NCBI GenBank assembly: GCA_003640385.1
Contig: RCAB01000232.1
Coordinates: 33,395 to 97,394, forward strand
Length of the DNA: 64,000 bases
Direction: 5' to 3'
DNA from: Setaria digitata
Lineage: Eukaryota; Nematoda; Chromadorea; Rhabditida; Setariidae
The translations under genes and the position numbers were made by a program. The notes below the pieces were generated by a model, which was not told the DNA's origin, did not search any database, and worked only from the letters and a program-made list of their open reading frames with translations. This document shows, one piece after another, positions 39,301 to 50,959 of this stretch (position 1 is the first letter of the stretch; each line of letters begins with the position of its first letter).

Positions 39301-39713
39301 TCTGATTTCTAATGCAAATGAGTGATAGCGTATGATTTTCAGTTCTGGTCGTTTTGGACATTTGGGTATTGCAATCAATCTTATCACTTATGAAGACCGC
39401 TTCACTCTTCGACGTATCGAAGCTGAGTTGAGGACTCGCATTGCTCCAATCCCGAAGGTTCATTTTTTGTTTGTTTTTTTTTCTTTTTTTGGGGAAACTG
39501 GTCCTGAACTTTTTTTGTTTCCTGCATTTCTAAAACTTTCGCTTCCAAATTCCGAACTTACATTATTATGTAGAGATACTTCTTAACTGTATACAAATTA
39601 AGCAGTGTTGCCGTTTTCAGTCGGTGGACCCAAAACTGTATGTTGCCGAGTATCAGATCGTTGATGAAAATGGTAGCGAAATGGTTGGATCTTCTAAGGA
39701 AACGACTGCATAG
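36388..39713 (+). CDS. cgh-1: DEAD-box RNA helicase CGH-1 / DDX6 / Dhh1
   Basis: Translational repressor and decapping activator of P bodies and germ granules; in C. elegans it protects maternal mRNAs. Exons: 36388-36474, 36553-36685, 36918-37102, 37623-37733, 38169-38465, 38759-39036, 39343-39457, 39621-39713; 432 aa, against about 430 in C. elegans. Q motif spans Phe39 to Gln64 (GWEKPSPIQ); motif I AKNGTGKT (81-88); Ia PTREL (113-117); VLDEAD (184-189); SAT (217-219); ARAKNGT and HRIGRSGR (360-367) are intact. The stretch from [20 protein letters not shown] to [19 protein letters not shown] is almost identical to the worm protein. The C terminus ends in SKETTA, matching the family's ETTA. 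An in-frame stop at 36334 and an acceptor at 36352 support this ATG. A complete, apparently functional gene. Confidence 0.97.
37947..38020. repeat. Tandem duplication of a polypyrimidine/TAG block in cgh-1 intron 4
   Basis: TTTTTTCTCTTTTTTTT(n)AGTTTTRTTGGGC occurs twice back to back. Each copy looks like a splice acceptor, but neither leads into an open conserved exon; the real acceptor is at 38168. Confidence 0.7.
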
Positions 39714-40484
39714 GTGGTAATAGAAATATTAAAAGATTTGTTACTCTTTATCAGGGAAGTAAGGAAGCAGAAGAGATAATCTAGATGGTTAAACAAATGA
39801 TGCGTTGCATAGAAGACAGAAAAACGAAACAGTCAGGCATTTATATAATGGAAAAGTACATCGGTTAATAGCCTTTGATTAGCCATATTTGGATTTTTTT
39901 CAGTATATTTGTAAAATATTCTTGAAAATTCAAAGACGAGAAAGGAAAAGAAAATATCTTCTTCTTTGGCAAATATTTTTGAAGTTAAAATTTGTTTGTT
40001 TCAGATTTTAGAAGGTGCTGCGATTTTCTCCTTTTTATTTTGATCTCTTTACTTTCAATTTATTGCATTGTTTGGATTTATTTTACCATCGCTATATGTA
40101 AGTCATCTTTTCTACTCATTATTTTATTGTAACATTAGCTGCTGTTACTTTCGAATTAAAAATTTATTTCGAAACGAAAAACTAACTGCGTATTTGGGAT
40201 GGTATTTGTAATGAAATACAGTGCTGAGAAAATTATTCTGCCGGAAGGTCATGTTGCATTTTTTTTACAGCTGACTTTAGTGTATATTTTGGTTAGAAAT
40301 TAAATATTGTTTTCATTAATACCTTTGTTTTTGTTAGTGTTTTCCAGTTTCTAGAAACTTCCTTAACTTGAATTTCTTTCTTAACTAACTTTAACTTGAA
40401 AACTATGTTCCTGACATAAAAAAAAATGGTGTGCTATCTGACTAAATTTATTATTTTCCGGTAATACAAACTTTGATTTTTCAG

Positions 40485-41340
40485 GTCCATATTTCGATCA
40501 ATTACGCAGCATGCGTCTTGAACATGAAAACCGGTTGTATGTGCATATAGTTTTGTTTTTAACTTTTTTTTTTGCATTTTAGCCTGTCTAATATTTTTCT
40601 TTTTTTGATTCCACAACTTTTGCTCGTTTAATTTTTTTTACTCAGTCATCATGTCCATTATCATGTTTTAATTATACACAGTTTATAATATTCGATGACT
40701 CCGGGTGCTATTCTTTGATGTCAGATATCTTTTTTTTTTTTTTTAAACATAAAACGAAAAATAGCTGCCCTCTTTTCTCCTTAAAACAGAATTTTTCCTA
40801 CTACTGAGGGTGATAATATTGGAAAGAAGTGAAAACTTGTAATTTTAAGAAAGAATCATCTAATTTTATCTTTAAAGGTGTAAAGCCTTTATCTCATGTA
40901 GCCTTTTTGATCGCCTCAGTGCAGCACATTTTAACGACTTTGTAAACAGTATGGAAGCATTAACCATTCTTCGGGGCTGGACACTTCCTTGTCCAGGTGA
41001 GTAGTTTTTTTCAGAATTCCTTTGCTTTATTTTCTCATCTCTAATTTACGGCGGATTTACTTTAATGTGCTCCAATTTTTTTTGTGAGAAATCGGTAGTT
41101 TAGTTTAGTCCGTTAATCTATCATTCGAAATCGTTGATCTTTTTTCTTATGACTTTCCCTTACATGTGTTTGCCTATTCTACTTTCCTTTATTTTTAATA
41201 TTCTTTACACATTACATTTTTTTCAGGTTATTTGGTTATGTTTTATACTGTGAATGCCGTGAGCCGTTTACCATCCCCGGCTCTTGTCAAATATTATGTT
41301 TTTATACGGCATTTTGTGTTTTATAAGTCTTCATTTTACT
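40485..41340 (+). CDS. Possible exons of an unassigned gene
   Basis: Three plausible exons stay in one frame: 40485-40532 (after TTTTTCAG; reads PYFDQLRSMRLEHENR), 40878-40998 (after TTTAAAG; reads CKAFISCSLFDRLSAAH and MEALTILRGWTLPCP) and from 41228 (after TTTTTTTCAG; reads GYLVMFYTVNAVSRLPSPAL). Donors CCG|GTTGTATG and CCAG|GTGAGT match in phase. I find neither a start exon nor a convincing end, and I do not recognise the protein. A further frame after 42253 (NESLDENGKTKMTW) could belong to it. cgh-1 already has a proper stop at 39713, so this would be a separate plus-strand gene converging on FAM136A. Could equally be chance. Confidence 0.22.
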
Positions 41341-42730
41341 TTTTTACTTCATTGTTTTTTTAATTGTTCAGTGTTAAATTAGGTAGTTGTAATTTCATGG
41401 TCAAAGTATTGAGCCATTTGCCGTTTGCAGCGGTGGATAATGGTAAAAGAAAAAAAAAAAATTGTCATGTAATCAGTTTTAAGTACCTCACCACTGCCTG
41501 GATAGCATAGTAACCGTTAATTTTTGCGAATCAAGTTCTGTTGAACTGAATTTCTTTTTTTTTTTTTTTTTGAAACTTTTTTGACTGATCGTCTTGCATT
41601 TGGATTACTACAACTTTGTTTTGTTTCACACAGTGAGCTGCAAATCCTGATATCTGTGTATTATGGTTTTACAGAAGTATGGTTTTTCAAAATTTTTTTT
41701 TTTGATTTATACAGAGGCCATAGCTGCCTCATTAGGTATGATTAAGAAGTTCCTGTTGTTTTCCCTTTCCCTTTCATTCCATCGTCAATCTTCCATATGT
41801 TTGTTTCCTCCCTTATCCTTAGCTTTGCAATTTTTTCGTTATATCTTTTCCCCTCTCTTTCACTCTCTCAAGCGTTGCCTAAAATTAATGAAGTATTTTG
41901 CTGAATTACTCAAGTTTCTCTTTTTCTTACTAACACTGTTCTCTTGGATTTGATTATGAACCTCGCTTTGTTCAAATAATATATTTGTAACAGATGGAAA
42001 ATTAAGGTTTAAAAAAAAAAAAAAAAAAAAAAAAATGTAGCGCTTGCATTCATTCACGATTTTTTTTTTTTGGAAAGTGTTTGATGGTAACAAATAAATT
42101 ATGCGCTACAGTTGCTCGACAGCTTATCGTAAACATAATACACATAAATCGAAATTTTGTGTTTTTTCTGAGCACAATACATACTGCGAACAACCTAAAT
42201 TTTTTTTTTTTTTTAGCAGCAATAAAAATCGGCTTCTTCCGTTTTCATAGCGATCGCTGCGACATTTTCTCTTGAGAACGAATCACTTGATGAAAATGGG
42301 AAAACGAAAATGACCTGGGTGGCAGTGGTACAAAGTTACTTTGGATGGGAAAAGAGACGCACATTGTGGGGACACTGCTGATGTCTAGCGTAGAGCTTGT
42401 GCTGTCGACTTCCGGCTGTGTGACGTATACATACCGTACCATTTGTATCCTCGGTTTAAAAGCATTGCAAATCTCTTCATTAAAAAAAAAAAAGAAACTG
42501 AGAACCTAACAAATTGATGAAGGGAAGCACAAAATTAACGAGTAGTAGAGAACATTTCACCATGTAAAAGTGTAAGAGTATGCACAATTACATTAAACTG
42601 ATCAAAAATAAGAATCTTTCACTTCTAAAATTTTCAAAATGAGAAAGTATTAGTGATAACATCGGATTCCTGTACTGGCTGCTGAGCAGTTACAGAATAA
42701 ACAAACAAAATAACAGCATACATAGAAATC

Positions 42731-44805
42731 TCACTTCAACAATTTTTGATACGAATCGCCTAATCGTTTCCGGATATTTGGTAATAATTTAATATGATCA
42801 TCAACACAAGAGGATGCACAACTGAAATAACCACTGTTCAGTTAACTTTTTTAGTCTTACAGTTATACAGAACGAAGTTACAGTGAAGCGTTACTCTACC
42901 AAGGGATTGAGATTTGATTTTTTCTGGAAGTCATATTTATGTAAAGGAAGACTTTAATTCAAAAATGATGGGAAATTTGATAAAGTTTTAATGATTTGAA
43001 TAATCTAAAAATTACAATGAAGAAAAAGTGATTACTTTAAAAGTTGTTCATTGAATTGTTTGCCTTCGGCTTCTGTATACTTTGCGGGGTCAGGACCAAA
43101 TTTCTGCGTTGCCTTATCGAAACATGTCATTGCACAACGATTTAATTGAGCCTAAAATGATTTAGGTTCTTGTGAAACCGACAATTTTCAAATTAAACTT
43201 TGACCCCGGAAAAAAAGCTCGATCAGTTGTTCACTTTTTTTTAAATTTACCGAATATTAATTTCGAAAGTAATAGCTACAGCAGGTTACAAACAAAAAGT
43301 ATTCAGCGTGAAATTAATTAAACGTCAATTAGTATGGACAATAAATAATTATGAACAAAACTCTTCCCTTTAGACTTTCATATAGTATCATCAATTACTA
43401 TGTTAATTAGCACCGGACATATTAAGCCCATCACCTATACCGAAATTGGTTAATTTTCCAGTCAAAATTATAATCTATTAATATTACCTGTAAATCATCG
43501 AGTTCTTTTTGTAATATACCAGTTGCTTTTTTTACTGGTTTATTACAGCCTTCTACACAAGTTTCAACAATATCCCGATTTATACTCTTGTCATAGCAAT
43601 CTGATGAGCAAATGAACATTGCCTTATGCAATCTTCTCAAATAACTGCAAAAGAAGATTTCTTTTTTTTGATTTTAAAATACTATAAGATGAATCGTTCA
43701 AGTGATGCTTTTGCTAATAATTATCACGCATTAGGCAAAGTGATTGCTCTCATTTTACATGACTTTCCGAAAAGCTTAAACTCTAAACTATCTCATGTTA
43801 ACTAATGTACATATTTCAAAACTTCCTCACGTTTTATCAAGATTTTATCATCACCTGTCCTGAAAACAGAAGTTTGTGAAGTTTTCTACCGTCTTAAGAA
43901 TCTTTTCTTCGTTGAAAAAAGAAATGTTTTCTTAATATCGTTGAAATCTGTTTTCTTACAAATACAAAAGAATGTTTTCATTAAATTGGTACATGTGGAA
44001 AAGAATCTATAGAAAACAAAAATATTCGTATTACCCACAAAATAAAAGAAAAAAGATTAATTCAATTTGCACTCTATTAGGTGTTCGAATATTTGAAATG
44101 AAAATTTCACTGTTATTAGATATTATTACTTTCGACATATATTTAGATTCATTCAATGTTACCGTATGTTAGTCTAGCCAAACATATAATTTTATATTAT
44201 TAAATATTATACTGTGCTATTACTGTCGATAAATCCCTTAGGCATCTTGGAACACAGATGCATACATAACTTTATTTCGCGAAGGAAAATTTTTTATTGC
44301 AAATATTAATTAGTGTTTCCTCAACGAATATACTGATGTTGTTAGTGCAGATAATAAAATATAAGCCTTTTTATAAACATCTAAACGAAGCAGGTCTTTA
44401 TTATATGTATAGATTGCAAAAAAAATTCTAATGGATATGTAGAAATAAGACTTTTCTTCCCACACATTTGAATACATTCTAGTTATTATTAGTGATGAGC
44501 CACAGTCGCATATCTCTCAGGTAAGTGAGGTGGAAGAAATTTGTTTCTTAAAAGAAAAGAGAAAAGAGCAAGGAAGACAAAGAAAGTGGCGAGACATTCT
44601 CTCAGAGAAACAGTCGCCAAGTTCTTGCGTTTCCTAGTTATTATTAGTGATGAGTTATAGTAGTATTTATGGAATGGACGCTACACATGTCTGTATAAAA
44701 GAGTTTTATTGAATATCTTACCACATAAAACACAAATTACCTTTTGTCGATATCATCAATTAAAGCATCTACCGCTTCTTTCATATGTTTTTCAGGTAAA
44801 TTCAT
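42731..44805 (-). CDS. FAM136A: FAM136A-like CX3C protein
   Basis: FAM136A homologues are small proteins linked to the mitochondrial intermembrane space; their exact role is not settled. Exons: 44805-44741, 43644-43488, 43151-43036, 42821-42731; 142 aa (human 138). Four CX3C motifs are visible: Cys34-Cys38, Cys51-Cys55, Cys80-Cys84 and Cys114-Cys118, the pattern of disulfide-stabilised helical hairpins imported by Mia40. The signature CVDDHIKLLPNIRKR near the C terminus matches CVDDHMHLIPTMTKK of the human protein. The ATG follows ATATCCACAG by 11 bases. It is transcribed divergently from kanadaptin, with 377 nt between start codons. Identity is secure from cysteine spacing and length. Confidence 0.92.
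44479..44654. repeat. Direct repeat of 21 bp in FAM136A intron 1
   Basis: CTAGTTATTATTAGTGATGAG is present exactly at 44479-44499 and 44634-44654. The stretch between is purine-rich. Purpose unknown. Confidence 0.85.
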
Positions 44806-45182
44806 GGCGTAGAAATCTGTGGATATACGGTGTCAAAAGCAATTTCTACAAAGAACAATTGAAGAAAGACAGAAAGGAAAGCACTTGTCACCAACACGTC
44901 ACAATACGTCCACAACGGTCACGCACGTACCTAACGATAACAAGCAAAATGTAAAAACACCATCACTTCTTTCTCTTCCCCAAACTTTCCAAAGTCTTCC
45001 TGCTGCTTCGTATCTACGGGCCGTATTTTGTACCGTTAAGAAGAAGTTCTCAAATTTTATCTATGCATCAGTTAATGTTGTGATTCGTCTTGTGTGTTTT
45101 TGTCTGGGTTAGGGGAGAGGGAGTGTTAGGAATCAATCCTGGAAATAAGCAATTGGAATTGCAGAGTAATAAAGTGGAGCAA
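44806..45182. promoter_or_regulatory. Compact divergent promoter region, FAM136A / kanadaptin
   Basis: Only 377 nt separate the two start codons. Each start has its own acceptor-like site (44817 on the minus strand; 45064... on the plus strand the site GGAATTGCAG ends at 45164). The interval contains CACGTC, ACGTCC and CGGTCACGCACGTAC words around 44895-44935. Core promoter elements cannot be defined by eye. Confidence 0.4.
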
Positions 45183-48100
45183 ATGGAAAATGCAGCAGAA
45201 ACGGCAGATGATAACTTTAAAATGCCATCATCGAAAGAAAAGGTAAGGTAAAAGCTAAAACTTCCGACATCAACTAATTTCACATGGAATATAAGTTTAT
45301 TTTTCAGAAAAGCATGGAATAGTTTAGATTGTACCGTATAATCGAGTATATAATGTATTTGATATAAGCGCACAGTTAGTTTTACCTATACATTATATTA
45401 AGTGCGTAAAACTGTGAGGTAAAACAATTTGTCTTTTTGCACAAGTTTACACTTAATCAGAATAATACTGGAATATTTTTGTATATTATGTTGGAGTGTT
45501 TTATGAATGCTTCGAGCCAAATCTAAAATATGCGATATGTTTTGAAGTCAGAAACATCCATGGGTCTTTTTTTAAGGATGTGGCGGACGCTACCGTATTG
45601 GGAATATCCATAACTGAACCTAAGTTGGAATATACACCACCACCATTTGCCATTCAACCACCAAACGATGCTGATTACGGCTTTGAAATCATCAAGAATG
45701 GTATCATAATTAATCGAATAAATTTCAAGGAAAGGAAAGCCAGTACATTTGTAGTTATCGGTCGATTGCCATCTTGTGATGTAGAACTGGAGCATCCAAC
45801 CATTTCGAGGTGTTTATTTGATGTTGTAGGGAATTTCTATTGTGTCTTACTTTAAATTTTTGTTAGCGCGTAATTCTATCAAATGATATGTGGATTTTTA
45901 AGTAGCTTTTTTATTCCTCTGGTGGCTCTCCTAAAGCCTTTTTCAAACTTTCTCACTTCGAAATTTTAGGAGATTTCTCGACATTCTTGGAATTTTTTAG
46001 ACATCATTGTATACTTCAATATGGTGAGGATTTAATGAACCGAACAGGTAAAGGATGGCATATATATGACTTGAGTAGCACCCATGGTACTAAACTAAAC
46101 AAGAAAAGGATTCCACCGAAACGGTTCATCCGAATACACGTCGGACATGTTATGCAGTTTGGTGGTATGCCATCTCATATTTTTTTTTTCCCTTTTGTTA
46201 TTTATTTTGTTACTTCCTTGGTGCTACATTACAATTAAATATGAAAGAGCCTTTCGATACTCTCTCCAGACTGAATAATATGCAAATGTTGTTTCGGGGT
46301 TAGCTGAATTGATTTTTTGCTGTTTGGACAGTTATACCCTGTTTCATGGCCTAATTATATTTGATTTGTAAATTTAGCTTTTGGAATTTTTTTTTTTTTT
46401 TTTTTTTTTTAAGGAAGTAGTAGAATTCTGACTTTGTTTGGTCCAAGCTTCGATGTTGACGAAGAGTGGGAATATTCCCCAACCGAAATGAAGAGATTGA
46501 TCGAGCAGAAAAAACTTTACGATAAAATACAACGAGAGAAGGAGGAAGCGTTAAAAATTGGAAAAGAGAGTGATGGTATTATGTGGGGAATGGGTTTGTT
46601 TTATTTGACTAAAGTTGGGATAATTTTTTCTTTTTTTCATTCGGTCTGAATTCATTTATTCATAGCAAGTGATTAAGTGTTGAGCGGAAGCGAAATTAGT
46701 TTTGGTCCTTTTAAGTTGTAAATTAAATGTTCAGGATGGACAGTGAAGCTTTGGAAGGACATTCTTATATGACAAATCCGTTTTTCTTGCAAGTTATTAT
46801 CGTATGATTCGTCGTTTTAAATTAAGCTTATCGTTTTAGATTATGACGAGGAGTTAGCTTATGCTCAAATTCATGAAGGAGATGATATCCAAGATCGAGA
46901 AGAAAGATATCGTACTGATCCAGTGAAAGTTTTGTCACGGTTTTTTGAAAAAGAAGGTTTCGACATGGAATTTACATATGAAGAATCAGGGACTGGTCAT
47001 AATCATAAATGGATATGTTCTATTGAGTCAGTTCAAATTTTTTCACTTTGTTTTTTTTTTTTTTTTTTTTTTTACCAGAATGTATATGCAGTTGTTATGC
47101 CTATTTCTTGGGTTTTGTTTTCAGATTACCAGTTGACACTGCAGCCGGCCAATCCTTGCTAGCATCAGCAGTATGCAGCGGAAGCAAGAAAGAATCTCAG
47201 ACGTTATGTGCCTTTGATGCTTGCAAAACCCTAGGTATGTTGAAATTAAATTCAATGAGGAATTAATTCTTTTCCATTTTAGGGGCTATGGCAATCTTTT
47301 TCGTCTTTTTAGATTTATTCTACTTCTTCAAAAAAAAAAGTTTTTTTCTATAAAGAATTTTCCTTTGTATCATCTGCTTTATGCGAATTTTTTAATAATA
47401 GATATGCATGGTCTTTTGTTTCGATCTTCGAATGAAGTCAGAAAGAAAGCTAAAAATCTAGCAGATAATGATTACTACGACTCCGATGAGGATACTTATT
47501 TCGATCGGACAGGCCAGATTGAAAAAAATCGTGAAATGCGGCGGCAGCGTGCGATGGTGAGTATCAGTACTTTTCCTTTCAACATTTCAAGACTTTTTTA
47601 GTGAAGTTTTGTTATACAGAAATGTTTATTGTGCAGTCCTTGAAAAAAAAGTCTTTGTTTTGCATACATTAGGAAATGAAAGGTCAAGTAGCAGCAGAAA
47701 TAGAAACCTTCGAAACTTTGACGAAGAAGATCGCTTCGACGAGTGAAGAATTGAGTAAAGTGGTAGCTCGGTTGGGAGCAATTTCCAAGAAAAGAGAAGA
47801 AAAGAATGACGAAAAAAAAAGCGATGACGAAGATGATCTGGATAAATTCTGTAATCAGCTGGGTCATTTTAACGATGAGAAAGATAGCATGGCTGTAAGT
47901 TTTTTTTTTCTTTGTTTTATTGTTTTGTCAGCTTTTAAAGATCTTTATGTATTTCAAAATCAGTTTAATAGGCTTGTGTCGCGACATTTTCTGAAAGGAC
48001 TAGCTGAAGCTTATGATGCATTTATCAGACCTAAAGCCAGTGCATTGAAAATCTGCATTTTTATGAACACATACTGTTTCCAGGTGAAGACGGAAAAATC

Positions 48101-49495
48101 CATTTTGCGACATCGCCTTGTAGCATTAAAGCATGAAAAAGAACGACTTGAAAAATTGGCCAAAATAGCAAAACCAGTGGAGTTGCCAACATTAATAATA
48201 CCACCATCAAGTCAGGTAGCAAGTTGTTTTCCTGATAAGATTTCCATAGTGTAGTAAACTGATAGTGTCTTTCCTTTCCCAGAATCTTGATTTGAATTGC
48301 GCTTATTTCAAATATCACAGCATTTTAGGAAGTTAGGGAGTTATGATCGAATTTTTAGGGTGGTTCACGAGCTGCGGGTTCTTTGTCGGCCACAACAATA
48401 AAAAAATTAATGAAAATCCGTCAAACTAAAAGATCGATTCTCGATGAGAAAGAAAGAGATGTGCAGTTAGGAATGGAACTACCACCGGATACTTTCATTA
48501 AAGAAACCGGCGATAAAGTTCCATTTGTTGCAGAAGTCGAAGATGATGAAAAACCCGTCAACGATGATATTAATATTTCATCTAGTGTTCGACAAAGAGA
48601 TTTCCTGACAGAAACTGATGCTGAAAGTGTATGTCTTAAAATTGTTAGAAAAACGAGAATACGTAAAATGCTCCCCTTTTTTTATGATATTTTTTAGGGA
48701 AAATTTTTTTTCAGAATTTCAAATTCTTTGAGTTATTGATGGAACTTTATTACCTTGATTAATTTTACGACGTAAGACTTTTTAATTTCAAGGAACTCAA
48801 TATTCCATCAATGGCGCCTAACTCAGAGGAACGACCTGTAATCAGAGAGTTTGATAAATGCGAGGCAGATCTAGTTACCGCATCAAACGCGGGCTATGAA
48901 GTACCGCAACATGCTGATAACGCTGTTTCGAATAAAACACAAATATTAATAGCAAAAGATGATAGATCTTCAAAGCGAAAACGCATCCGAATTCGTGATA
49001 CAGTAACATCAAAGCGGGAAAAGGTTTTACATTATTCAAATAATAAATTTGAGGATATGTGCTTTTTCTATGTTTTTCTCAAAATGCTAAATATGGAACT
49101 GGATTTGAGTTTTGCATTTGACATTCAGGTTTCAGTTTTAAATTAAAATTAGGTTAATGATGTTTTGAATTTAAACGTAGACTGTCAAATTTATATACAA
49201 TGCATTTAATTATTTGTGCTTCGTTTAGACTGGTTAATATGACATCATATGAATAATATAAAACTTTCTTTATATACAAATGCTACGAATTCTCTTTCAG
49301 TTTCCCAGCTTTGTTTTTTTCTTTTTTTTTTTTTTTTTTTTTTTTTCAAATATTTCAAGAGATTACTTGCAGAATGGGGATTATGGTGACGGGATTGTTA
49401 ATAGAGATGAGGACTATGTCATGTGGATGCCACCAGAAAATCAAAAAGGTGATGGTACAAATGCCCTTAATGCGAAATTTGCCGGAAAATATTAG
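45183..49495 (+). CDS. SLC4A1AP: Kanadaptin (SLC4A1AP), FHA-domain protein
   Basis: Kanadaptin is a conserved, mainly nuclear protein found with splicing factors; its FHA domain should bind phosphothreonine peptides. Exons: 45183-45242, 45577-45809, 46001-46164, 46414-46593, 46840-47026, 47125-47234, 47402-47556, 47673-47894, 48084-48215, 48359-48628, 48793-49023, 49373-49495; 688 aa. The FHA domain (about 70-150) has [26 protein letters not shown] and [15 protein letters not shown]. Then a charged segment ([12 protein letters not shown]), [20 protein letters not shown], a coiled-coil region with [20 protein letters not shown], and the C-terminal signature [19 protein letters not shown]. Exon 2 could begin upstream of 45577, and the short N terminus is less sure. 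The last acceptor is TTGCAG at 49372; nearer AG sites break the frame. Start is supported by an acceptor 18 nt upstream. Confidence 0.92.
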
Positions 49496-50959
49496 AAATT
49501 GGATTTTGTATGTGATGAGCATGTTGAAATTATTGCTACAGAATTAATTGACTGTTTTGGAAAAACATATGCAGGCATGTAGGCTTCAGTCAGATATTTT
49601 CGGGATAGTAACTGACAGCTTTTTTTTCCTCACTTTTTGTTGACTTCCTCTTTGAATTCTGTTAAACTCTTGTATTCGTGGGTATTTTGGCGGAGTAAAT
49701 ACTAATTCTGCTCGATTGTATTGAAAGAGCCTAAAGCTTATCTGGCCACAAATTCCTTCGGCTATTCTGCTAAATGAAGTGAAAAAAATTGGGCGAATTA
49801 TTTTATTTTTTCATCATCTGGAATTATCTGTCATCCAGATTCGCTTTAAAAAAAAAAAAAAAAAAAAAAGCAGAAATGGATATTTATGCATCTTTAGATT
49901 TATTATATCATTTTGAATAATATTGATATAGTTGTTGTTTGACTGGTTGTTTTCATACCGATAAAGGCGAGAGAAAACTTTCACATATTTGCCAAAGTTT
50001 CCTGGGAATAATTTCAAGATTAACTAAGATTTCCATGATGCGAGCTTTTTTCTGCGGATTATTTTTTTGAAAAATTCGGCATTGACCAAGTCTATATTAA
50101 TATTTGTTAAATCTCCGTTTGCAGACTGTGTTTGACGACACTTATATTCACATTGTTTATGATAGCATGATTAGTATTTGTAAAACTTTGTATATCTTTT
50201 TCTTTATTCCCATATATATTTATATTTTGATTTCTTTTTTCTTTTTGAACCAATGTTACAATGAACTGTTATCCGGTGAAGAGCAGGCGTGTCGAATTTA
50301 ATAACAAAGAAATTCTATCAAACCTTATAATTTGGTTCTACTGTTACGTGAAAAAAAAGATCCGTAACGTGTGTGGATGTTTTCAAGAACCATTGAGCGG
50401 AGAAAGTTATGCCATTCTCGTTTTAACGAACCAATAATCATAATTCGATTTGTCATAATACTGAAATTGCAAATATTTTTAAATTCAATGACATTTTGGG
50501 GAGAATTCCGAAATCTTGATTATACTGGAGATGAGTTTTAATTGTGAATCTAATCTTCCAACCATTCTGTTTGTGTTTGAAGGTATTGTTGGTAATATTA
50601 CCATGCGTGCTGTACGTTCTATGATTGTTAGATTTTTTGTGAAATCGAATAAAAAAAATGTTATCATTTTATTTTTCGAAAGGAATTCAAACAGTGGAGG
50701 ACATTTTTTTTTCTTTCACAAAATATGGGGGGCTTTCTTACATTTCAGCAATAAATTTGTTTAGTATAATTGTTTTTGAAGAAAAGCAATTGAAAAGTGC
50801 TTCCAAAATGAAAAAGCATTGGAAAAATAGTTAGCGTGTGATGTTAATCGTTATTCAAGACTTATCCAAAAAAAAAAAAAATTTGACATGAGCAAAGGTT
50901 TATACCTCATGCTTTTTAATTAACTTGTCAACTTCTATTATGCTTCTTTACAGATTCAC
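49496..50959. other. Interval between two convergent genes
   Basis: No recognised exon. A plus-strand frame near 50127-50301 and a minus-strand frame near 50485-50667 are open but unmatched. If the secreted-protein gene has another exon it would lie here. The poly(A) run at 49848-49869 (plus strand) and T-rich patches are simple sequence. Confidence 0.5.

Noticed and set aside
49373..49547. Alternative last-exon frame of kanadaptin
   Set aside because: The family's C-terminal signature ([14 protein letters not shown]) is in the other frame, reached from the TTGCAG acceptor.
50127..50667. Open frames on both strands between kanadaptin and the secreted-protein gene
   Set aside because: Could hold a further exon of the secreted protein, but no acceptor keeps phase from 50996 into a convincing frame.
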